Shown here one piece after another: positions 56,489 to 64,000 of a DNA stretch of 64,000 nucleotides. Numbering within the stretch: position 1 is the stretch's first letter; every line of letters starts with the position of its first letter. Where the stretch lies: contig NZ_LLZN01000055.1 of assembly GCF_001509795.1 (NCBI RefSeq), positions 1-64,000 of the forward strand, written 5' to 3'. Position numbers and translations under genes: made by a program. This DNA is from Streptomyces sp. NRRL WC-3605. GTDB lineage: Bacteria > Actinomycetota > Actinomycetes > Streptomycetales > Streptomycetaceae. The notes beneath the pieces are model-generated. The model had not been told where the DNA came from. It saw only the letters and a list, made by a program, of their open reading frames with translations, and ran no database searches.

Positions 56489-57919
56489 TCAGCCGAGTCC
56501 GGCGAGCCGGAGCAGGAGTTGCTTGACGTCGGTGGCCGCGACGCGGTCACCGACAGCGCGGGGGGTGGAGCAGATGAGGAGCGGACCGTCGTCGTCGCTC
56601 GCGGGGAGGCGGCCGTGGCTGCCGCGAATAGGTGAGGGATCCAGGGGCACGACCGCCATGCGGTAGCGCATGCCGAGCTTCTTGCGGGCGAGCGCGGTCG
56701 CGGCCTTGACCTTGACGTAGGGGTCGTGGGGGTCCATGAAGAGTTCGACCGGGTCGTAGCCGGGTTTGCGGTGGATCTCGACGAGCTGCGCGAAGTCGGG
56801 CGCGCGGTCGTCGTCGAGCCAGTAGTAGTACGTGAACCAGGCGTCGGGCTCCGCGACGGCGACGAGTTCGCCCGAGCGCGGGTGGTCGAGGTGATGGGCC
56901 TTCTTGCCCTCGTCGTCGAGGAGCTGGTCGATGCCGGGCAGGTCCTGGAGGGCTTCCCTGGCCGCCTCGAGGTCCTCGGGCCGGCGGACGTAGACGTGCG
57001 CGATCTGGTGGTCGGCGACGGCGAAGGCCCGGGACGTCATCGGGTCGAGGTACTCCATGCCGTCCTGGGTGTGCACCTCGAGGAGCCCGGCGCGGCGCAG
57101 GGCCCGGTTGATGTCGACGGGCCGGTCGGCGCGGGTGATGCCGTACTCGGAGAGCGCGACGACGGTACGGCCCTGGTTCCGGGCGTCGTCGAGGAGCGGG
57201 GCGAGGGCCGCGTCCAGGTCGGCGGCGGCTTTCAGGGAGCGCGGGTCGTCGGGGCCGAAGCGCTGCAGGTCGTAGTCGAGGTGAGGGAGGTAGCACAGGG
57301 TGAGGTCGGTGTCGCGGGTGCGCATGACGTGCCGGGTGGCGTCGATGATCCAGCGGCTGGACACGAGGTCGGCGCCGGGGCCCCAGAAGTGGAACAGCGG
57401 GAAGGTGCCCAGTTCGTCGGTGAGTTCGTCGTGCAGGGCGGGGGGCCGGGTGTAGCAGTCGGGTTCCTTGCGGCCGTCGGCGTAGTAGACGGGACGGGGG
57501 GTGACGGTGATGTCGGTGTCGGCGCCCATGGCGTACCACCAGCAGATGTTGGCGACGGTGTAGCCGGGGTGGGCGCGGCGGGCGGCGTCCCACAGCTTGT
57601 CGCCGGCGACCAGTCCGTTGTGCTGGCGCCACAGCAGGACGTCGCCGAGCTCGCGGAAGTACCAGCCGTTGCCGACGATGCCGTGCTCGGACGGGTGGGT
57701 GCCGGTGAGGAAGGTGGACTGGGCGGCGCAGGTGACGGCGGGCAGGACGGTGCCGAGCGGCGCCTGGGAGCCGGACTGGGCGAGCCTCTTCAGGTGGGGC
57801 ATGTGGTGCAGGAGGCGGGGGGTGAGGCCGACGACGTCGAGGACGAGGAGCGGTGTGGGGCGGCCGGTGACGCCGGAGGAATCGCCGGGCCGGGTGGCCG
57901 GGTCGGGTCGCTCGGTCAT
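56489..57919 (-). CDS. Nucleotide pyrophosphatase/phosphodiesterase family protein (EboF-like)
   Basis: A 476-residue alkaline-phosphatase-superfamily enzyme. The N-terminal LLVLDVVGLTPRLL starts the metal site. The nucleophile Thr lies in LPAVTCAAQSTFLTGTHPSEHG, and later metal ligands are in LPHLDYDLQRFGPDDP. It should cleave phosphodi- or phosphomonoesters of a nucleotide or polyol. ATG 57919 overlaps the EboE stop (ATGA). The same enzyme class is the F component of ebo clusters in cyanobacteria and pseudomonads. No signal peptide is seen. Confidence 0.87.
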   Translation of the reverse strand: MTERPDPATRPGDSSGVTGRPTPLLVLDVVGLTPRLLHHMPHLKRLAQSGSQAPLGTVLPAVTCAAQSTFLTGTHPSEHGIVGNGWYFRELGDVLLWRQHNGLVAGDKLWDAARRAHPGYTVANICWWYAMGADTDITVTPRPVYYADGRKEPDCYTRPPALHDELTDELGTFPLFHFWGPGADLVSSRWIIDATRHVMRTRDTDLTLCYLPHLDYDLQRFGPDDPRSLKAAADLDAALAPLLDDARNQGRTVVALSEYGITRADRPVDINRALRRAGLLEVHTQDGMEYLDPMTSRAFAVADHQIAHVYVRRPEDLEAAREALQDLPGIDQLLDDEGKKAHHLDHPRSGELVAVAEPDAWFTYYYWLDDDRAPDFAQLVEIHRKPGYDPVELFMDPHDPYVKVKAATALARKKLGMRYRMAVVPLDPSPIRGSHGRLPASDDDGPLLICSTPRAVGDRVAATDVKQLLLRLAGLG

Positions 57920-59085
57920 GGCAGCTCCTTCAGGCCGAGGTCGGTCAGCAGGTCGCGGGCGAGGGTGAGTTCGGCGGCGATGCCGCCGGCGAGCTGGTTG
58001 CGGGCGCGGGGCCGCAGCTCGGACGGCAGGGCCTGCCACGTGTACGTCTCGACCTCGAGGTGGTGGGTGAGCGGCTCGGGGCCGCCGGCCAGCCGGGTCA
58101 GCACGGACTTCAGGACGGGGAGCGTGGAGGTGAGGGGCGCCGCGGGCGCGGCGTGCAGCGGTACGTGGAAGTGGGCGCGCCACGGCGCGGCGTCGGGCAG
58201 GGCGTCACCGCTCAGTGCCTCGCCGAGGTCGTCGGTGCCGCGCAGGCCGGCGGCGGTGGCGACGCGGGTCTGGTGCAGGAAGCGGGGTTCGTCGAAGGCG
58301 GCGAGGGCTGCACGGACCTCGGGGAGGTGCGGATGTTCGGCGTGCAGCGCAGCGGACAGCTGCGACTTGACGACGGGGACGCCGGCCGCGGTGAGGGCGT
58401 CCAGGGCGGTGTGCGGGTCTTCGAAGGAGGTGGCGAGGTGGCAGGTGTCGACGCAGACGCCGATCCGGGGGTGCCCGATGGCGGCGAGCGGCGCGAGGGC
58501 GTCGCCGGTGGTCTCGACGACGCAGCCGGGTTCGGGTTCGAGGCCTACGCGGATGTCCCGGCCGGTGAGGTCCTGGAGGGCGTCGAGGCGTTCGCCGAGC
58601 GTGACGAGGGCGGTGCGGGCGGTCTCGGCGCGCCGGTCGTCGTAGGCGGTCCGCCAGGCCAGAGGCAGCGTGGAGATGGTGCCGCGGGTGACGTCGTCGG
58701 GCAGCAGTCCGGCGAGGACGCGGGCGAGGGCGGTGGTGTGCTCCAGGCGTTCGGGGTCGGCCCAGTCCGGCTTGTAGACGCGGTACTTGACCTCCTCGGC
58801 GCCGAAGCCCTCGTAGGGGAAGCCGTTGAGGGTGACGACCTCCAGGCCGCGCCGGTCGAGTTCGGTGCGCAGCCGGCGCAGCGCGGACGGGTCGGAGACG
58901 AGGGCCAGGGCGGCGTCCTTGGCGAGCCACAGGCCGATGCCGAGGCGGTCGCGTCCGAGGCGCCGGCGAACCGGTTCGCAGTGGTCGCGCAGCTGGGCGA
59001 GGACGCCGTCCAGGGTCTCCGCCGGGTGCACGTTGGTGCAGTAGGCGAGGTGGACGGTGGAGCCGTCGGGGTGCCGGAAGCGCAT
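57916..59085 (-). CDS. eboE: Metabolite traffic protein EboE (TIM barrel)
   Basis: A 389-residue xylose-isomerase-like TIM barrel of the EboE type. It begins with LAYCTNVHPAETLDGVLAQL, characteristic of EboE, and contains TLNGFPYEGFGAEEVKYRVY, VGLEPEPGCVVETT and GVCVDTCHLATSFEDP. In cyanobacteria the ebo genes are needed to move a scytonemin precursor to the periplasm. The enzymatic role of EboE is unknown. It begins 3 bp after the TatD stop and overlaps EboF by ATGA, so it is within a coupled operon. Confidence 0.88.
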   Translation of the reverse strand: MRFRHPDGSTVHLAYCTNVHPAETLDGVLAQLRDHCEPVRRRLGRDRLGIGLWLAKDAALALVSDPSALRRLRTELDRRGLEVVTLNGFPYEGFGAEEVKYRVYKPDWADPERLEHTTALARVLAGLLPDDVTRGTISTLPLAWRTAYDDRRAETARTALVTLGERLDALQDLTGRDIRVGLEPEPGCVVETTGDALAPLAAIGHPRIGVCVDTCHLATSFEDPHTALDALTAAGVPVVKSQLSAALHAEHPHLPEVRAALAAFDEPRFLHQTRVATAAGLRGTDDLGEALSGDALPDAAPWRAHFHVPLHAAPAAPLTSTLPVLKSVLTRLAGGPEPLTHHLEVETYTWQALPSELRPRARNQLAGGIAAELTLARDLLTDLGLKELP

Positions 59086-59088
59086 GGC

Positions 59089-60030
59089 TCACGCCCCCGG
59101 GACGGCGGTCGCCCCGTGCCGGTCCGCCACCGCGCCGGCCGGTCCCGCACCGGGGTCCTCCGCGGGTCCCCCGCCGGGGCCCTTCGGTGCGCCGCGCAGG
59201 ATGGAGTTGCCCTCGTGGGTGGCGTCCGGGGTGGTCACGTCTAGGGTGAGGCGGCCGCTGCGCCCGTAGAAGGCGACGGGGTTGCGCCACAGCACCCGGT
59301 CCACGTCGTCCTCGTCGAAGCCCTCGGCCAGCATCAGGTCGGCGACCTTGCGGGTCTTCAGGGGGTCGCTTCGCCCCCAGTCGGCCGCCGAGTTCACCAG
59401 GACCCGCTCGGGGCCGTAGGCGCGCAGGATGGCGACCATCCGTTCCTCGTCCATCTTGGTGTCGGGATAGACGGAGAAGCCGAGCCAGCAGCCGCTGTCC
59501 TTGGCCTCCTTGACGGTGGTCTCGTTCAGGTGGTCGATCAGGACGTGGTCCACGGGCAGGGCGGACTCGCGGACGACGTCGAGGGTGCGGCGCAGGCCGG
59601 CGAGCTTGTCGCGGTGCGGCGTGTGGACCAGCGCGGGGAGTTCGTGGGCGGCGGCGAGTTCGAGCTGGGCGGCGAGGGCGGTGTCCTCGGCCGGGGTCAT
59701 CGAGTCGTAGCCGATCTCGCCGACGGCGACGACCTGGTCCTTGACGAGATACCGGGGAAGTTCGTCGAGGACCGCGACGCAGCGCGGGTCGTTCGCCTCC
59801 TTGGGGTTGAGGGCGAGGGTGCAGTGGTGGGCTATGCCGTGCTGGGCGGCGCGGAACGGCTCCCAGCCGAGGAGGGAGTCGAAGTAGTCCAGGAAGGAGG
59901 CGGGAGAGGTGCGGGGCTGGCCGAGCCAGAAGGAGGGTTCGACGACGGCACGGACACCGGCGGCGTACATGGCCTCGTAGTCGTCGGTGGTGCGCGACGT
60001 CATGTGGATGTGGGGGTCGAAGAGGCGCAT
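59089..60030 (-). CDS. TatD-family metal-dependent hydrolase (EboB-like)
   Basis: A 313-residue amidohydrolase-fold protein. The metal ligands are recognisable: DPHIHM at the N-terminus, VAVGEIGYD, VHTPHRDK, IDHLNET and SAADWGRSDP. The C-terminal ~45 residues are Gly/Pro-rich and dispensable-looking. ATG 60030 has AAGGAG upstream. TatD relatives occur as EboB in ebo clusters. The substrate is unknown. It follows EboA by 25 bp. Confidence 0.88.
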   Translation of the reverse strand: MRLFDPHIHMTSRTTDDYEAMYAAGVRAVVEPSFWLGQPRTSPASFLDYFDSLLGWEPFRAAQHGIAHHCTLALNPKEANDPRCVAVLDELPRYLVKDQVVAVGEIGYDSMTPAEDTALAAQLELAAAHELPALVHTPHRDKLAGLRRTLDVVRESALPVDHVLIDHLNETTVKEAKDSGCWLGFSVYPDTKMDEERMVAILRAYGPERVLVNSAADWGRSDPLKTRKVADLMLAEGFDEDDVDRVLWRNPVAFYGRSGRLTLDVTTPDATHEGNSILRGAPKGPGGGPAEDPGAGPAGAVADRHGATAVPGA

Positions 60031-60055
60031 CGGGACTCCTTGCCGTCGGGTGCGC

Positions 60056-60859
60056 TCAGCCGTGGTCGGTGGCGGGCGCGGAGGGGGTGGCCGGGGGGTC
60101 GGTCAGAGTCAGTACGCGGTGCAGGTCGGCGGGGACGGCACGGCCGGCGGCGGTGCGCTCGGCCGCGTAGTCGGTCAGCATGCGGGCGAGTTCGGTGTCG
60201 CGGTGCGCCCGGTGGTCCAGGTCCGCCACGGCGTCGACGGGCACTCCGGTGAACAGGCACTTCAGGACGGCGTGGCGCCACGCGTGGGCGTCGAGGTGCC
60301 GGGCGGCGTAGGGGCCGACGGCGGCCGTGACGAGCCGTGTGTCGTTGGTGCGCAGGGCGTCCTCGACGAGCGGCAGTCCCTCGGGCCCGGGCACCAGGTG
60401 CGGCAGCGCGTACAGGACGGCGCGGCGTTCGGCGCCGGTGCCCTGGTAGTAGACCCGGGACAGGGCGTCGGCGTCGGCGCGGGCCGCGTGCAGGATGAGG
60501 ACGCGGGCGGCGTCGGCGTGTACCGGACCGCAGCGGCGGCCGGCCTCGGCGATCCGCAGCTCCCACACCGAGATGGGGCCGTGTGTGCCGGGGTGGTCGA
60601 CGGCCTCGTCCAGGGCCCGTCGCAGCCAGCCGCGGGCCGGTTCGTCGAGCCGGGCGGTGAGGTGGCCGCGCAGTTCGCGGGGGGTGGCGGTGGCGAGCGT
60701 GGCGGTGCCGGGGTCCGGGTCGGTGGCGGCGCCCGTGGGGGTCCCGTCGGCCGCGGTGCCGGCCACGGGTCTTGGTCCCGTGCCGGTGGCGGGGTCCGTG
60801 AGCGGATCGTCGGCCGTGTCCGCGCCCGGGGTCGCCGGGCTGGTGCGGGGGCGGGTCAT
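60056..60859 (-). CDS. eboA: EboA domain-containing protein
   Basis: A 267-residue soluble protein. The first ~60 residues are Pro/Thr/Ala-rich and probably disordered. The helical EboA domain runs from about 62 to 250, with GHLTARLDEPARGWLRRALD and RRAVLYALPHLVPGPEGLPL and AWRHAVLKCLFTGVPVDAVADL. EboA has no known activity; it is found only in ebo clusters, so it identifies this operon. ATG 60859 overlaps the stop of the upstream TIM-barrel gene (ATGA). Confidence 0.85.
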   Translation of the reverse strand: MTRPRTSPATPGADTADDPLTDPATGTGPRPVAGTAADGTPTGAATDPDPGTATLATATPRELRGHLTARLDEPARGWLRRALDEAVDHPGTHGPISVWELRIAEAGRRCGPVHADAARVLILHAARADADALSRVYYQGTGAERRAVLYALPHLVPGPEGLPLVEDALRTNDTRLVTAAVGPYAARHLDAHAWRHAVLKCLFTGVPVDAVADLDHRAHRDTELARMLTDYAAERTAAGRAVPADLHRVLTLTDPPATPSAPATDHG

Positions 60860-61911
60860 GAGGTGCTCCCTTCAGGGGTGGCGGAGGGATCGCCGTGCGA
60901 CGGGACGGGGAGGGGTGAGGCGAGGGCCGTGGCCTCGGCGCGGCGGAGGAACGGGAGGGACAGTTCTGCGTGGTGCGGCCCGGCGTGGGAGTGGCGGGGC
61001 AGTTCGACGACCGTCAGGCCCTGGTAGCCGGAGGCGGCGAGGGCCGCGAGGACGGGCGGGAAGTCGATCTCCCCCTCCCCGAACGGGAGGTGTTCGTGGA
61101 CACCGCGCCGCATGTCCTCGATCTGCACGTGGCGCAGCCAGGGCGCGGCGGCGCGTACGCAGTCGGCGGGAGAGGAGGTCTCCAGGCACTGGCAGTGGCC
61201 GATGTCGAGGGTGAGCCCGAGCGGGCCGGGGTCGCCCAGGCGGTGGCGCAGCCGGTGGAAGTCGTCGAGGCGGGCCACGAGGTGGCCGGGTTCCGGTTCG
61301 ACGGCGAGCGGCACACCGGCGGCAGCGGCGGTGTCCAGGACCGGGGCGAGGCTGTCGGTCAGGCGTTTCCACGCCGTGTCCTCGTCCGTGCCGGGCGGGA
61401 GGACGCCGCTGAAGCAGTGCACGGCGTGGGCGCCGAGTTCGGCGGCGACCCGCACGGCCCGCAACAGCAGGTCGACGCGGCGGGCGCGGTCGTCGGGCGC
61501 CGCGTCGAGCAGCGAGGGGCCGTGCTTGCGGCGGGCGTCGAGCACATAGCGGGCGCCGGTCTCGATGGTGACGCCGAGGCCGAGTTCGGCCAGCCTCCGG
61601 GCGAGGCGGGCGGTGCGGGCGGCCAGGTCGGGGGCGTAGGGGTCGAGATGCATGTGGTCGAGCGTCAGGCCGAGGCCGTCGTACCCGAGGTCGGCGAGCA
61701 GCCCGAGTGCGTCGTCGAGCCGAAGATCGGCGAGCCCGTTGGTGCCGTATCCGAAGCGGAGGGGGGCGGGAGGGGCGGTGGCGGCGTCCCGCGCGGGGGG
61801 CTGTGCCGGGTCCGGGCCGGCGGCTCGCGCAGGGGGCTGTGCCGGGTCCGGGCCGGCGGCTCCCCCGGCGGGCCGTGACGGGGCCGGGAACGGATCGGGC
61901 CAGGAGCTCAT
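60856..61911 (-). CDS. Sugar phosphate isomerase/epimerase-like TIM-barrel protein
   Basis: A 351-residue xylose-isomerase-like barrel. After a repetitive Ala/Pro leader (about 1-50) the barrel starts at LRFGYGTNGLADLRLDDALG. Metal-site stretches are LAVEPEPGHLV, LTLDIGHCQC, RHVQIEDMRRGVHEHLPFGEGEIDF and VVELPRHSH. It likely isomerises or epimerises a sugar or cyclitol. It is the second of three such barrels in this operon region. ATG 61911 overlaps the UbiA stop (ATGA). Confidence 0.87.
   Translation of the reverse strand: MSSWPDPFPAPSRPAGGAAGPDPAQPPARAAGPDPAQPPARDAATAPPAPLRFGYGTNGLADLRLDDALGLLADLGYDGLGLTLDHMHLDPYAPDLAARTARLARRLAELGLGVTIETGARYVLDARRKHGPSLLDAAPDDRARRVDLLLRAVRVAAELGAHAVHCFSGVLPPGTDEDTAWKRLTDSLAPVLDTAAAAGVPLAVEPEPGHLVARLDDFHRLRHRLGDPGPLGLTLDIGHCQCLETSSPADCVRAAAPWLRHVQIEDMRRGVHEHLPFGEGEIDFPPVLAALAASGYQGLTVVELPRHSHAGPHHAELSLPFLRRAEATALASPLPVPSHGDPSATPEGSTS
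61796..61862 (-). repeat. In-frame 36-bp tandem repeat in the TIM-barrel gene
   Basis: A 36-bp unit (61796-61831) is followed by 31 identical bases of a second copy (61832-61862). On the protein it encodes two copies of AAGPDPAQPPAR in the leader before the barrel. The exact identity suggests recent duplication. Confidence 0.85.
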
Positions 61912-62864
61912 GTGATGCTCACCTTCTTCGCGTACCGCCGCCCCAGCGGGGCGAGCGCGGCGATGGCCAGGGCGGTGAGCCCGGCTCCGGCGCGGGCCGC
62001 GAGTGCCGCCTGGAGCGGGATGGTGGCCCGGATGCCACCGCCGACCGCCCGCTGGGTGAGGGGCGGTGAGGGGTTGAGCGCGGCGTGCGTGTACGGGCGC
62101 CCGGCGGTGACGGCGTAGGTGGCGGCCAGGGCGGTACGCAGGGCCTGGCCGGGGGTGGGGCCGCCCCGCAGCGACCCCCGCTGGGTCTGACCACCTTGCA
62201 GAGAGGGACCACCGCGCAGAGCGGGACCACCGCGCACGGCGGACTCCTCGCGCCTCCCGCCCGCCGCGACCACCCGTGCCAGCACCGCCGTCACCCCCAG
62301 GGCCGCCAGGGGTGGGAGGGACGTGCCGCCCTGGGTCTCGCGGCGGGAGACGGCGGTCACCGCGAGGGTGTGGGTGCCGAGCAGGGCCGCGGAGGACAGG
62401 GCGGGCCGGGGGCGGCCGGTGGTGGCGGCCGCGCCGAGCAGGTGGTCGAGGCCGCGCGCGGCGGCCATGGCGACGGGACCGGCGGGGGTGTGCTTGAGGC
62501 CGAGGTCGTACGCCCACACGGTGGCGGCCAGCGGGGTCGCCACCGCCAGGGCCGGGCGGCCGGCGCCGGCGGCCAGGCCCAGACCGGCGGCGGTCAGGGC
62601 GCAGGCCGCCGCGAGGGCGGAGGACGGCTGGATGCGGCCGGACGGCAGGGGCCGGTGCGGGCGTTCGGCGGCGTCCTCCACGCGGTCCGCCCAGTCGTTG
62701 AGGGCCATGCCGGCCTCGTAGAGGCAGAGGGAGGAGCCGATGGCGAGCAGGGTGCGGGGGCCGGGCCGGGCCCCGGCGGCGACGGCACCGCTGAGGGCGT
62801 CACCGGGGACGGTGAACAGGGCGGGCAGCCGCAGCAGTTCGGCCCAGGCGCGGCGACGGCTCAC
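61908..62864 (-). CDS. UbiA-family prenyltransferase (EboC-like; SCO3242-type)
   Basis: A 318-residue integral membrane prenyltransferase. Both Asp-rich motifs are seen: NDWADRVEDAAERPHRP (Asn56, Asp57, Asp60, Asp64) and the second as VWAYDLGLKHTP (Asp120, Lys124). A Gly/Arg-rich loop (about 205-240) with RGGP repeats interrupts the helices. It should join a polyprenyl diphosphate to an acceptor. The upstream inositol-phosphate synthase suggests a cyclitol acceptor, by inference. GTG 62864 overlaps that gene's stop (GTGA). Confidence 0.88.
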   Translation of the reverse strand: MSRRRAWAELLRLPALFTVPGDALSGAVAAGARPGPRTLLAIGSSLCLYEAGMALNDWADRVEDAAERPHRPLPSGRIQPSSALAAACALTAAGLGLAAGAGRPALAVATPLAATVWAYDLGLKHTPAGPVAMAAARGLDHLLGAAATTGRPRPALSSAALLGTHTLAVTAVSRRETQGGTSLPPLAALGVTAVLARVVAAGGRREESAVRGGPALRGGPSLQGGQTQRGSLRGGPTPGQALRTALAATYAVTAGRPYTHAALNPSPPLTQRAVGGGIRATIPLQAALAARAGAGLTALAIAALAPLGRRYAKKVSIT

Positions 62865-64000
62865 GGACGCTCCTCCGCGTGACCGGCGTCCGCCGGGCGC
62901 AGCCGCACCCCCAGCTCCAGCAGGGCCCCGTACTGTTCGCCCAGGCTGGCCGGGCCCTCGCCCACGGGGTCCTTGAAGTAGAAGCCGAGTGGGGCGAGCG
63001 GGCCGGTCAGGCCGGCCTCGTGGGCGCGGGCGGTGAGGCGGGCCAGGTCGAGGACCAAGGGCGCCGCGAGCGCCGAGTCGCAGCCCTGCCAGATGGTCTG
63101 CAGGACCATGCGGGTGCCGAGGAAGCCGTCGAAGGCGATGTGGTCCCAGGCGGTCTTCCAGTCGCCGAGGGCCGGGACGTCGTCGATGTGGACCTCGCCC
63201 TCGGGGACGGTGCCGAGGGTGTCGGCGAGGACGCGTTCCTTGCCGGCGTTCTTCGCGGCGGCCGCGGCGGGGTCGGCGAGGGCGGCGCCGTCGCCGCCGC
63301 CGAGCAGGTTGGTGCCGGACCACGCGCGGACGGTCAGGGCCCGCTGGGCGAACATCGGCCCGAGCACGGCCCGCAGCAGGGTCTGCCCGGTTTTGCCGTC
63401 CCGTCCGGCGTAGGGCAGGCCGCTCTCCTCCGCCTCGCGGGCGGCGACGGGGTGGTGCAGGCCCTCGGACGGGGTGAAGTTGACGTAGGGGCAGCCGGCG
63501 CGCAGGGCGGCGAGGGCGTACAGGGTGCTGGCGGGGAGGGGCGCGTCCGCGCGGCCCTCGGAGGCGGGTTCGGTGGAGGCGACGTTCACCACGACCGTCC
63601 GCTCCAGGGCGTGGCGGCGGGTGAAGTCGCGGATGTCGGCGGCGAACGCGTCGATCAGTTCGGCCTCGGTGCGGGTGTCCCCCCGGGTGGGGCCGCCGGG
63701 CCTGATCTCGCGGTCGGCGGCCGCGAGTTCGGAGGCGACGGCTGTGGCGACGCCGGGCGGGAGGACTCCCCCGGCGGTCAGGGTCTCGGCGCGCTTGGGC
63801 AGCGGGCAGTCGAGCGTGTCGTGGCCGCCGAAGACGAGATCGGACAGGGCGGGCAGGCCGCCGGCGGCGAAGGCGGGGGTCTCGGTGACCATGCCGGTCG
63901 GCGGGTGCAGTCCGGCGGCGATGGCGGCGCACCCCGTGACGACGGTGGTGGCGACGGAGCCCCGTGCTCCGATCAGCCACACCCCCGTACGCGGGCGGGT
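62861..64000 (-). CDS. Inositol-1(3)-phosphate synthase-like protein (5' end outside window)
   Basis: NAD-dependent cyclase of the myo-inositol-1-phosphate synthase family, which converts glucose-6-phosphate to inositol phosphate. The frame is open to the window end, where it reads TRPRTGVWLIGARGSVATT, the Rossmann start, so only a few N-terminal residues are missing. Other family stretches are VVNVASTEPAS, YVNFTPSEG, WSGTNLLGGGDGAAL and GFLGTRMVLQTIWQGCDS. A GTG at 63982 is a possible but probably too short start. It is coupled to the UbiA gene (GTGA). I recall a similar inositol-phosphate synthase next to the prenyltransferase SCO3242 in S. coelicolor. Confidence 0.88.
   Translation of the reverse strand, partial: TRPRTGVWLIGARGSVATTVVTGCAAIAAGLHPPTGMVTETPAFAAGGLPALSDLVFGGHDTLDCPLPKRAETLTAGGVLPPGVATAVASELAAADREIRPGGPTRGDTRTEAELIDAFAADIRDFTRRHALERTVVVNVASTEPASEGRADAPLPASTLYALAALRAGCPYVNFTPSEGLHHPVAAREAEESGLPYAGRDGKTGQTLLRAVLGPMFAQRALTVRAWSGTNLLGGGDGAALADPAAAAAKNAGKERVLADTLGTVPEGEVHIDDVPALGDWKTAWDHIAFDGFLGTRMVLQTIWQGCDSALAAPLVLDLARLTARAHEAGLTGPLAPLGFYFKDPVGEGPASLGEQYGALLELGVRLRPADAGHAEERP

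Noticed and set aside
58205..59290. Overlapping minus-strand frame rich in Arg/Pro across the EboE gene
   Set aside because: It is a frame-shifted shadow of eboE with no domain; the eboE frame has the family motifs and coupled start and stop.

Overview
The window is about 72-75% GC, with GC-rich third codon positions, many GTG starts, ATGA/GTGA coupled operons, twin-arginine signals, a SpoIIE-type phosphatase and an S. coelicolor-like gene set. It is almost certainly chromosomal DNA of a Streptomyces. No insertion sequence, prophage, CRISPR array or plasmid function was seen. All assignments come from reading the sequence and remembered family knowledge; no database search was run.

Layout. 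1-4.7 kb: the 3' end of a GH2 beta-galactosidase gene, an IclR regulator, a secreted GH16 beta-glucanase with a CBM6 under a LacI-type operator, a GerW/YtfJ-like protein and an AraC regulator. 4.9-13.1 kb: a compact pentose-phosphate operon tkt-tal-zwf-opcA-pgi-gnd, followed by a beta-solenoid membrane protein. 14.7-18.5 kb: a VOC protein, a TetR regulator coupled to an MFS exporter with two palindromic operators, and a serine hydrolase. 18.6-25.9 kb: an unusual cluster built around a GTP cyclohydrolase II paralogue that carries Met at the Tyr/Met switch position. Around it lie a creatininase-family amidohydrolase, a degenerate 6-pyruvoyl-tetrahydropterin synthase-like protein, a GT4 glycosyltransferase, a methyltransferase, a flippase-like membrane protein, an MDR dehydrogenase and a CDP-alcohol phosphotransferase. 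25.9-27.3 kb: an HD-domain gene and about 790 bp of gene remnants. 27.3-33.9 kb: a beta-glucan locus (GH1 beta-glucosidase, CUT1 ABC importer, divergent GH55 exo-beta-1,3-glucanase). 34-44.5 kb: an EF-G paralogue, an MHS transporter, a binding lipoprotein, a SpoIIE/PP2C multi-sensor protein, a tRNA-Leu(GAG) and a DUF2254 membrane protein. 44.7-55.1 kb: an oxalate-catabolism locus (ALDH, sucD, sucC diverging from oxc, frc, ADP-forming acyl-CoA synthetase, OxlT-like antiporter) with a strong palindrome in the divergent promoter. 55.2-64 kb: an ebo-like operon (inositol-phosphate synthase, UbiA prenyltransferase, TIM barrel, EboA, TatD, EboE, EboF, then a secreted TIM barrel), cut by the window end.

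How they work together. The GH16, GH55, ABC importer and GH1 genes form a plausible route for beta-1,3-glucan: secreted endo- and exo-hydrolysis, uptake, then intracellular cleavage to glucose. Near-identical GAGCGCTC operators precede the GH16 and GH55 genes. The oxalate genes import oxalate, carry it as oxalyl-CoA to formyl-CoA plus CO2, and recycle CoA; the extra sucCD and the ADP-forming synthetase may add an acyl-CoA/ATP step.

The two places most likely to hold undescribed chemistry are the GTP cyclohydrolase/creatininase/PTPS-like cluster, which should make FAPy rather than the riboflavin intermediate, and the ebo-like operon, where an inositol-phosphate synthase stands where other ebo clusters have a dehydroquinate-synthase-like cyclase.
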